DNA of 6,161 nucleotides from Desulfurococcales archaeon (GTDB lineage: Archaea; Thermoproteota; Thermoprotei_A; Sulfolobales; NBVN01). The notes below the pieces were generated by a model. It was given only the letters and a program-made list of their open reading frames with translations. It was not told the DNA's origin and did not search any database. Shown one piece after another: positions 1-4,589 of the stretch. Numbering within the stretch: the stretch's first letter is position 1; the number at the start of each line of letters is the position of its first letter. The translations under genes and the position numbers were made by a program. The DNA is taken from NCBI GenBank assembly GCA_026986255.1, contig JALSOX010000032.1:1-6161 (forward strand), read 5' to 3'.

Positions 1-34
1 CGTCAGGAGAGGTGAGATAAGCCGGCAGAAAGTA

Positions 35-379
35 GTGGATGATGCTAAGGAATTCCTGAAACCTAGATTACTTAAGATTAAGGAGATTATAGCTTCAAAC
101 GACGCAGGTGAACTAAGGAAGCTTGCTGAGGAAGGGCATGACGTTAAGTGCGCTGTTTGCGGAAGATACGGACGGTACGTTGTGGGAGGATTCTCCCTTT
201 GCGAACTCCATTGGCGAGCATATAAGAACATAGTGACAAAGTACAGGGTTTGGCGTGAGCGGGCCAGCCTAAGCTTTGATGAGTACATTGCTTCGTTGAG
301 AAAGCTTTCATCCGTAGGCAGATTTTGTAAAGATGTGGTAAAGTTACTTGCTGAGAATGGATTTAAGCCCCAAAGTTAA
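35..379 (+). CDS. Small Cys/His zinc-knuckle protein, function unknown
   Basis: I do not recognise the family. From the GTG start the protein is 114 aa. A helical N-terminus (about residues 3-33) is followed by a compact CxxC...CxLH motif (Cys39, Cys42, Cys56, His59), which looks like a structural zinc site. A charged helical C-terminal half follows, rich in aromatic and basic residues around 60-76, with an isolated Cys98. The start is uncertain: the frame is open from position 2 with no stop, so the gene could begin upstream of the window. A strong Shine-Dalgarno-like GAGGTGA at 9-15 lies 19 nt from the GTG, too far to support it well. A stop in another frame (TGA at 13-15) could end a preceding gene. 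The 3' end overlaps the convergent signal peptidase gene by 36 nt. A nucleic-acid or protein-binding role is possible but only inferred. Confidence 0.75.
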   Translation: MDDAKEFLKPRLLKIKEIIASNDAGELRKLAEEGHDVKCAVCGRYGRYVVGGFSLCELHWRAYKNIVTKYRVWRERASLSFDEYIASLRKLSSVGRFCKDVVKLLAENGFKPQS

Positions 380-769
380 GTAGCCTAGTACAGGTACCTT
401 GAACACGTTTCCATCGATACCTGCGACCTTACCGAGTATCCAGTTATATGGGATGTCGCCGTCAGGTAATGGATTATTGTCTCCCTTTATGAAGTACATG
501 TATTCGTTGCCAACTTTATCTATCCTCAGTACCCTATGTATAACTAGCTCCCCACCAGGTCGTTTATACACTACTACGTCGCCAACGTGAATGTCATTAG
601 GTGGCACCTTAACGACCAGTACTAAATCACCGGTCTGGAGTAACGGTTCCATGGATTTCCCTTCAACAACGGCGAACATAATGTTCCCGGTAAGGTTGAG
701 GAGAAGTAAAGTAAATATTAGAGCAGCTATAGCTACCTCAGCGATTAGACCTAAGCTCCTTAGCTTCAT
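344..769 (-). CDS. Signal peptidase I, archaeal/ER Sec11 type
   Basis: Membrane-bound serine protease (S26B family) that cleaves signal peptides from proteins exported through Sec. The 141-aa protein has one N-terminal membrane segment (about residues 8-34) and then the catalytic domain on the outer face. The nucleophile lies in GKSMEP (Ser39). The general-base box is VIHRV with His78, the replacement for the bacterial Lys that defines the archaeal/eukaryotic type. The conserved acidic box follows as KGDNNPLPD (Asp97, Asp103). There is no convincing second C-terminal membrane span; residues 124-141 are only moderately hydrophobic. The ATG overlaps the stop of the upstream zinc-ribbon gene as ATGA, so translation is probably coupled and the two form one operon. 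Length is close to that of short archaeal homologues. Family assignment is firm; substrates cannot be read from sequence. Confidence 0.93.
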   Translation of the reverse strand: MKLRSLGLIAEVAIAALIFTLLLLNLTGNIMFAVVEGKSMEPLLQTGDLVLVVKVPPNDIHVGDVVVYKRPGGELVIHRVLRIDKVGNEYMYFIKGDNNPLPDGDIPYNWILGKVAGIDGNVFKVPVLGYLTLGLKSILSK

Positions 770-1077
770 TGGATTTGCTCCTCTTCGTAAATGTCGGATA
801 AGTCAACCTCAATTATTGTTCCACCCGTACCCTCCTCAGCCTTTTCCTTCTTCTTGCGTCGCCTACGTCTTGCCTTACCTTTAACTACCTCAACCTCACC
901 CTCCGGCCCCACCTTTAATGTTGAGACCTTTCCACGCCACGAATAACCGCACTTGGGGCACCTGAAAGAACCCATGACTGTGATCGTTATTCTTCCCTCA
1001 GCGTCAGGCAGTGGCGCGACAAGTTGCCATGTCCGCTCAGGTTGTACCTCCGTCCCACAGCTGGGGCATTTAACCAC
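766..1077 (-). CDS. Zinc-ribbon protein with basic tract and acidic tail
   Basis: A 103-aa soluble protein with two CPxC knuckles, Cys4/Cys7 and Cys40/Cys43, which together can form one zinc ribbon. The segment between them (WQLVAPLPDAEGRITITVMG) is beta-rich. After the ribbon and a short beta segment comes a run of Arg/Lys at about 69-79, then a glycine-containing linker and an acidic tail (IIEVDLSDIYEEE). The start is GTG, chosen because GAGGTG lies 5 nt upstream and the first knuckle begins at residue 4. It is the first gene of an operon with signal peptidase (4-nt ATGA overlap). The layout resembles small archaeal transcription or chromatin zinc ribbons such as TFS- or Elf1-like proteins, but I see no diagnostic motif for either. 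A nucleic-acid-binding role is inferred from the ribbon and basic tract; the specific function is unknown. Confidence 0.85.
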   Translation of the reverse strand: MVKCPSCGTEVQPERTWQLVAPLPDAEGRITITVMGSFRCPKCGYSWRGKVSTLKVGPEGEVEVVKGKARRRRRKKKEKAEEGTGGTIIEVDLSDIYEEEQIQ

Positions 1078-1080
1078 ACT

Positions 1081-1088
1081 CTCACCTC
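1081..1088 (-). promoter_or_regulatory. Shine-Dalgarno for the zinc-ribbon gene
   Basis: GAGGTGAG on the minus strand complements the archaeal 16S 3' end. Its GAGGTG core sits 5 nt before the GTG at 1077-1075, which fixes that start. Confidence 0.7.
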
Positions 1089-1108
1089 AACTACTTTACT
1101 TGACCCGA

Positions 1109-1123
1109 GTTTTTAGGGTTTCT
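1109..1123 (-). promoter_or_regulatory. Promoter (BRE/TATA) of the zinc-ribbon/signal peptidase operon
   Basis: The minus strand reads GAAACCCTAAAAAC. The purine-rich GAAA resembles a TFB-recognition element and CTAAAAA a TATA box. A start site about 25 nt downstream falls near 1088-1090, just before the Shine-Dalgarno, giving a short leader. The assignment rests on motif and spacing only. Confidence 0.5.
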
Positions 1124-1149
1124 GCGTTACGACCTTGAGTAGGTGAGTT

Positions 1150-1205
1150 GGTCAGAACCCAGCCTCTAATCATCGTTCATCGCTTTTAACCTTCATCATT
1201 CCTTG
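1150..1205 (-). ncRNA. Candidate C/D box guide sRNA (2'-O-methylation guide)
   Basis: Read on the minus strand: a perfect C box ATGATGA (1199-1193), a 12-nt spacer, a D'-like ATGA (1180-1177), a 3-nt gap, a C'-like ATGATTA (1173-1167), an 11-nt spacer, and a perfect D box CTGA (1155-1152). The C-to-D core is 48 nt, and box order and near-12-nt spacers match the known archaeal C/D sRNA architecture. D' and C' each differ from consensus by one base, as is usual for internal boxes. A TATA-like TTTTTA on the same strand (1233-1228) would place a start near 1205, about six bases before the C box. The D-side guide GAGGCTGGGTT can pair with AACCCAGC, a string I recall from a conserved part of 23S rRNA. 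L7Ae, Nop5 and fibrillarin would be the partners. Flanking GG/CC bases give only a weak terminal stem. Confidence 0.55.
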
Positions 1206-1227
1206 CTGGTAGTAAGGAATGGTGGAG
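1191..1227 (+). repeat. Inverted repeat / 14-bp hairpin
   Basis: The arms 1191-1204 and 1214-1227 pair over 14 positions around a 9-nt loop. Twelve pairs are Watson-Crick, including the perfect 8-bp CATTCCTT/AAGGAATG core. The other two are G-U wobbles, but only if the plus strand is transcribed. It lies upstream of the promoter of the membrane-protein gene and overlaps the 5' end of the candidate sRNA on the other strand. It could be an operator dyad or an RNA hairpin. Confidence 0.6.
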
Positions 1228-1233
1228 TAAAAA

Positions 1234-1254
1234 CCTTACGTCTTTTAAGTAAGG
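1234..1254 (+). promoter_or_regulatory. Promoter of the small membrane-protein gene within a GTAAGG dyad
   Basis: TATA-like CTTTTAAG (1242-1249) is flanked by the inverted repeat CCTTAC (1234-1239) and GTAAGG (1249-1254). A start near 1270 is predicted, 15 nt before the ATG at 1285. GGTGATG at 1275-1281 is a Shine-Dalgarno for that ATG. A dyad around a TATA box is a usual layout for a repressor site; no regulator can be named. Confidence 0.5.
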
Positions 1255-1284
1255 AGGGCTGGAAGCCTTAAGAGTGGTGATGGT

Positions 1285-1524
1285 ATGGGCGTAGAGGTGC
1301 TCTATAACTTATGGTCCTCAATAACGTCGGCTAATGTGAACGGTATGGCTCAGTGGCTTGCAGTGGTAGGTTTCGCGCTAATAGTGATTGTTGCGATAGG
1401 GTACGGAATAGCGGGGTCCATTAAACTCATCAAGATGATCTCGTCAATGAAGATAAAAGAATTCTCGCTACTATTGTTAGCGCTAGGGTTCGCATTGATA
1501 GGAATAGCTGTGGTCCTACCTTAA
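1285..1524 (+). CDS. Small two-span membrane protein, function unknown
   Basis: A 79-aa protein with an amphipathic N-terminus (about residues 1-20), a first hydrophobic span (about 22-47, rich in Val, Ile, Ala and Gly), a short lysine-containing loop (SIKLIKMISSMKIKEF, about 45-60) and a second span (about 61-78) ending directly at the C-terminus. The lysines between the spans suggest that the loop faces the cytoplasm and both termini the outside. The ATG has GGTGATG just upstream and its own TATA box. It is not Sec61-beta or SecE, which have one C-terminal span, and no motif points to a known complex. The coding region overlaps the convergent enolase gene by 9 nt. It stands alone between divergent and convergent neighbours, so context gives no function. 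Confidence 0.8.
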   Translation: MGVEVLYNLWSSITSANVNGMAQWLAVVGFALIVIVAIGYGIAGSIKLIKMISSMKIKEFSLLLLALGFALIGIAVVLP

Positions 1525-2796
1525 AAACACCTTTTTACCCGCGAATATAGCTTCGCTGCCTAGGTAATCCTCAATTCTGAGTAACTCATTGTACTTGGCC
1601 GTCCTTTCTCCACGCGCCGGCGCGCCCGTCTTTATTAGGCCTGTCTCATACGCGACTACTATGTGTGCTATTGTAGTGTCTTCACTCTCCCCTGACCTAT
1701 GACTTATCACGGCCTTACCTCCGGAACTCAGTAGGTACCTTATCGTGTCTTCAGCCTCAGTGAACGTACCCACCTGGTTGACCTTTATTATTGCGCCGTC
1801 AATGTATCCGCCAGCAAAGTATTTTTCTGCAAGATCCCTGCGTGTCACTACGATATCATCACCTATGATAATCACTTTCCCAGTAAGCTTCGCCCTCAAC
1901 TCCTTGAAGGGCTCGGGATCGTCCTCGGCGAAGGGATCTTCTAGAAGTACTAACGGATACTCATCAACTAACGCAGTGTAGTAGTCGATCAATTCAGCAC
2001 TATTAAGCTTCTTTCCGTCTATTTCGTAAGTTTGGTCCCCTCTGTAGAAGTGTGACGCCGCAGCATCCATGGCTAGTAGCACCTCATTACCGGGAGTGTA
2101 CCCAGCCCTCCTGATTGCTTCCGAGAGCGCGTTCAGTGCGTCTCTGGTAAGCTCTAGCGGAGGTGCGAACCCACCCTCATCCCCGACATTAATTGCGGAG
2201 GGGCCGTACCTCTCTTTCAAGTATGATTTCAGCGACTTATATACCTCAACAGCCATGCGTATAGCGTCACTGAAAGTGTCAGCGCCAGCCGGGACTATCA
2301 TGAATTCCTGAATGCTTAATTTATTGCCTGCGTGAGCGCCACCATTAATGACGTTCATTAGGGGTACGGGTAGGGTTCTAGCCCTTCTCCCTCCCAAGAA
2401 CTCGAAAAGCGGTATTCCAGCAGTATCGGCGGCTGCCTTTATGACGGCTAATGAAGTCGCTACGCATGCGTTACCTCCGAGCCTCGATTTGTTGGGTGTT
2501 CCGTCAACCTCAATTATCTTGCGGTCAACCTCCCTAAAGTCGGAGGAATCCATTCCGAGGATTGCCGGTGCTATGTACTTATTGATTGATTCGACGGCCT
2601 TGGAGACACCCATTCCTCCGTAAGCTTCCCCCCCGTCTCTCAGGTCCACCGCCTCGAGCTTACCTTTTGAAGCGCCGGCCGGTGCTATGGCCCTGCCGTA
2701 ACCTCCTCCCTCCGTAATCACGAGGGCCTCCACGGTGGGGTTGCCGCGGGAGTCAAGTACCTGTAGCCCCTTCACGTGCACGATGTCGTATTCCAT
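1516..2796 (-). CDS. eno: Enolase (phosphopyruvate hydratase)
   Basis: Catalyses the reversible dehydration of 2-phosphoglycerate to phosphoenolpyruvate in glycolysis and gluconeogenesis, in the cytoplasm with Mg2+. Length is 426 aa, typical for the family. Visible signatures: DSRGNPTVE (15-23), the mobile active-site loop (PAGASKG, 39-45), NGGAHAGN with His155, QEFMI with Glu164, GDEGG with catalytic acid Glu207, metal ligands Asp243, Glu286 (LEDPF) and Asp313 (GDD), catalytic base Lys338 in IKVNQVGT, SHRSGE (His366, Arg367, Ser368) and KTGAP (Lys389). All residues needed for activity appear present. The loop reads AGASKG instead of the common SGASTG, so the first serine is alanine. The ATG is preceded by GGTGA at 2807-2803. 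The gene is divergent from cdvA and convergent with the small membrane-protein gene. Confidence 0.98.
   Translation of the reverse strand: MEYDIVHVKGLQVLDSRGNPTVEALVITEGGGYGRAIAPAGASKGKLEAVDLRDGGEAYGGMGVSKAVESINKYIAPAILGMDSSDFREVDRKIIEVDGTPNKSRLGGNACVATSLAVIKAAADTAGIPLFEFLGGRRARTLPVPLMNVINGGAHAGNKLSIQEFMIVPAGADTFSDAIRMAVEVYKSLKSYLKERYGPSAINVGDEGGFAPPLELTRDALNALSEAIRRAGYTPGNEVLLAMDAAASHFYRGDQTYEIDGKKLNSAELIDYYTALVDEYPLVLLEDPFAEDDPEPFKELRAKLTGKVIIIGDDIVVTRRDLAEKYFAGGYIDGAIIKVNQVGTFTEAEDTIRYLLSSGGKAVISHRSGESEDTTIAHIVVAYETGLIKTGAPARGERTAKYNELLRIEDYLGSEAIFAGKKVFLR
1530..1537 (+). terminator. Possible T-run terminator after the membrane-protein gene
   Basis: CCTTTTTA lies 6 nt after the TAA at 1522-1524. 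Crenarchaeal termination often uses short U-runs without a hairpin. The run is within the 3' end of enolase on the other strand, so it may simply reflect lysine codons there. Confidence 0.3.
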
Positions 2797-2827
2797 TTAC
2801 TTTCACCGTTGTTTAGGTGTTGGCTTA

Positions 2828-2838
2828 GTTATTAATTC
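2828..2838 (-). promoter_or_regulatory. Promoter of enolase
   Basis: The minus strand reads AATTAATAACT, an AT-rich TATA-like box. A start about 25 nt downstream falls near 2808, directly before the GGTGA (2807-2803) that precedes the ATG at 2796, giving a very short leader. Confidence 0.45.
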
Positions 2839-2894
2839 TGCTTCATTACGTCGCTTCAAGCCATGGTAAGGGATTACATCTTGTTGAGTTGTAG

Positions 2895-2904
2895 GCTTTT
2901 TAAG
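2895..2904 (+). promoter_or_regulatory. Promoter (TATA box) of cdvA
   Basis: GCTTTTTAAG matches the archaeal box A consensus. A start about 25 nt downstream falls near 2924-2928. This leaves room for GTGGTG (2930-2935) to serve as a Shine-Dalgarno for the ATG at 2942. It is the only clear promoter for the cdv cluster. Confidence 0.6.
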
Positions 2905-2941
2905 CATAACATAGACTGAGACCTTAAACGTGGTGTGGAGT

Positions 2942-3649
2942 ATGGTCGTCACTATTGATCAGATTGAAAAGTTCATGGGTCAAAACGTAAAAGACGAGTA
3001 TGGCAGGATTATGGGTAAGATCCTCACAGCATTTACTGACGTATCAGGCAATGTTGAATCCCTTGAGATTGCCTTAAATGATTTCAGCCTGGAGAGGATA
3101 AGCTCCGACAGGATAAAGCTCACCCCAGACGGAGTCATTGTTCTGGCAGAGTGGAAAGTTAAGGCAATAACCACGGAGAACAAGCTTGACAGGGTAAGGA
3201 AGAGGATTCGAGCCGTTGAGGAGCTCTACAGGAAAGGAAGTATACCCGGTCACGCTTATGAGGAAATAAAGACGAAGCTAGAAGCTCAGTTCAAAAGCGT
3301 TAAGGATGAAGTTCGAAAGGTGAAAGAACTACTCAGGAAGAGGGCTAATGACCTAGAGGATCAGATAATTAGGCTAGAGAAAGACATATCAAACCTAATG
3401 GTACTCTACATGAGCAATGAAGTGAGTGAATCCGCATACAAGGCAGCCATAGACTACCTGAGGGATGCGAAGGCCCGGAACGCGGAGGAGAAGAAAGACG
3501 TTGAGAAGCACCTGGACCTGATAACTAAGCTTGAGTCAGAGGCGACCAGCGCGCACAGGCCTGCACCGATCCACACACCCGTTAAGGAGCCCAGCGAGCC
3601 AGAGGTTCAGCGTGAAGGACCAATACAGGTTCAGATAATCGAGGCGTAA
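2942..3649 (+). CDS. cdvA: Cell division protein CdvA
   Basis: Membrane-associated division protein that in Sulfolobus marks mid-cell and recruits the ESCRT-III homologue CdvB. From the ATG the protein is 235 aa. It has an N-terminal PRC-barrel-like beta domain (about 1-75, with GQNVKDEYGRIMGKI), a long charged coiled coil (about 78-202), a proline-rich linker (206-224) and a terminal hydrophobic peptide PIQVQIIEA. The last segment occupies the place of the E3B peptide that adds a strand to the CdvB winged helix. An in-frame GTG at 2930 would add four residues (MVWS). I prefer ATG 2942 because GTGGTG precedes it with usual spacing and CdvA proteins begin just before the barrel. A GTG start on a near-leaderless mRNA is possible. 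cdvB follows after 45 nt with no obvious promoter between, so co-transcription is likely, unlike the separate units reported in Sulfolobus. Confidence 0.94.
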   Translation: MVVTIDQIEKFMGQNVKDEYGRIMGKILTAFTDVSGNVESLEIALNDFSLERISSDRIKLTPDGVIVLAEWKVKAITTENKLDRVRKRIRAVEELYRKGSIPGHAYEEIKTKLEAQFKSVKDEVRKVKELLRKRANDLEDQIIRLEKDISNLMVLYMSNEVSESAYKAAIDYLRDAKARNAEEKKDVEKHLDLITKLESEATSAHRPAPIHTPVKEPSEPEVQREGPIQVQIIEA

Positions 3650-3681
3650 ACAAAACCACTAACAAGGCCTAACAGGTGAGG

Positions 3682-3687
3682 GGAGGG
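3682..3687 (+). promoter_or_regulatory. Shine-Dalgarno deciding the cdvB GTG start
   Basis: GGAGGG ends 7 nt before the GTG at 3695. An in-frame TGA at 3677-3679 excludes any farther upstream start, and no other in-frame start codon lies between. Confidence 0.65.
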
Positions 3688-3694
3688 TTGGAAG

Positions 3695-4564
3695 GTGAGT
3701 TTTACAGTAGGTGAGAAGGGGGGCGGGCTGAGGAGGCTGCTCTTCCTTATTAGGTGGGGAGCTAAGGGTAAGGGTGATGCTAGGAGTAAGAGGAACGTGA
3801 TAGCAGGGCTCATCTCAAGCATTGAGATAGTAAAGACGGATCTAGAGGAAAGCATAACTAGGCTCAAGAAAAGGCACGGTCACCTAGTGAAGCAGGCAAT
3901 ATCATCCATGTTAAGAAAGGAGAACGATAGGGCCCTCATATACGCTAACGAAGCAATACAGGTCCGGCGCGTGGTGAAGAAACTCCTTGTGGCTGAGAAG
4001 GTGCTAGAGCAGGTCAAGCTAAGGCTGGAGACCATAGAGAACATAAGTAACTTACCAGGATCGATGGTTGAAGCAGTTAATCTACTCATGGCCGCTAAGG
4101 ACTACGTGCAGGGAGTCATGCCAAGCATGGCGTACAGCCTAGAGAACCTAATTTCCAAAGCTAGAACAGTGATAGCTGAAACCACAGACGCCGTTGACAT
4201 AAATGCTGAGACAGCCATAGAGTACACCCCTGAGGCAAAGAAACTCCTGGAAGATATTGAGAGGGTAGCAGAGGAAACCGTAAAGAATCAACTACCTGAA
4301 ATCCCGTTAGGGCTTATGACCCCAGGACAAGGCAAGGGACTAGAAGTGCGAATTAAGGAGAACGCTATGAAGGTAAGTGCCACACCAAAAGTAAGCATCA
4401 GGAAGCCAAGGCCTGACGAAATAGATAGGGCGGTACTGGAGTACATACTTACACACGGAGGCTTCGTCGATGTCGGCGACCTGGCAGCTAAATTAGGCGT
4501 CGGGAAGCAGGACATAATGTCGTCCCTTCACAGGTTAAAGGAGCAGAACAAGATAACGTTCTAA
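3695..4564 (+). CDS. cdvB: Cell division protein CdvB (ESCRT-III homologue)
   Basis: Archaeal ESCRT-III (Snf7-like) subunit that polymerises at the division ring. The 289-aa protein starts with a basic, amphipathic segment (RRLLFLIRWGAKGKG, 13-27), a possible membrane or filament contact. It continues as the helical core (about 30-195), with basic helices first and acidic ones later, as in ESCRT-III. NQLPEIPLG (198-206) fits the proline-containing MIM2 motif that binds the MIT domain of CdvC. A Pro/Lys linker (about 207-240) leads to a C-terminal winged-helix domain (241-289: IDRAVLEYILTHGGFVDVGD and following), the part that contacts CdvA. Full-length, with all three modules, so this is CdvB proper, not one of the shorter paralogues that lack the winged helix. 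GTG start. cdvC begins 25 nt after the stop, indicating one transcript. Confidence 0.95.
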   Translation: MSFTVGEKGGGLRRLLFLIRWGAKGKGDARSKRNVIAGLISSIEIVKTDLEESITRLKKRHGHLVKQAISSMLRKENDRALIYANEAIQVRRVVKKLLVAEKVLEQVKLRLETIENISNLPGSMVEAVNLLMAAKDYVQGVMPSMAYSLENLISKARTVIAETTDAVDINAETAIEYTPEAKKLLEDIERVAEETVKNQLPEIPLGLMTPGQGKGLEVRIKENAMKVSATPKVSIRKPRPDEIDRAVLEYILTHGGFVDVGDLAAKLGVGKQDIMSSLHRLKEQNKITF

Positions 4565-4589
4565 ACGGCGGGCCCAGAGGGTGGGGGCG

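Noticed and set aside
591..884. Open frame on the plus strand across the signal peptidase/zinc-ribbon junction
   Set aside because: It is antisense to two well-supported genes, low complexity in Ser/Pro, with no Shine-Dalgarno or family signature.
953..1138. Plus-strand open frame overlapping the zinc-ribbon start and promoter
   Set aside because: Antisense to the zinc-ribbon gene; no hydrophobic core, domain or ribosome binding site.
2069..2623. Two plus-strand open frames inside enolase
   Set aside because: Both are complements of conserved enolase motifs, so the sequence is fully explained by enolase.
2797..2929. Searched for a second C/D box RNA or a tRNA between enolase and cdvA
   Set aside because: A CTGA occurs near 2914, but no RTGATGA lies at the right distance on either strand, and there is no cloverleaf.
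3650..3694. Independent promoter for cdvB
   Set aside because: The gap has only a weak TAAACAAAA stretch right at the cdvA stop and no box A motif; two Shine-Dalgarno-like motifs explain the purine-rich part.
3631..3867. Minus-strand open frame spanning the cdvA-cdvB gap
   Set aside because: Opposite to two intact Cdv genes and made of Ser/Pro/Leu-rich shadow sequence.
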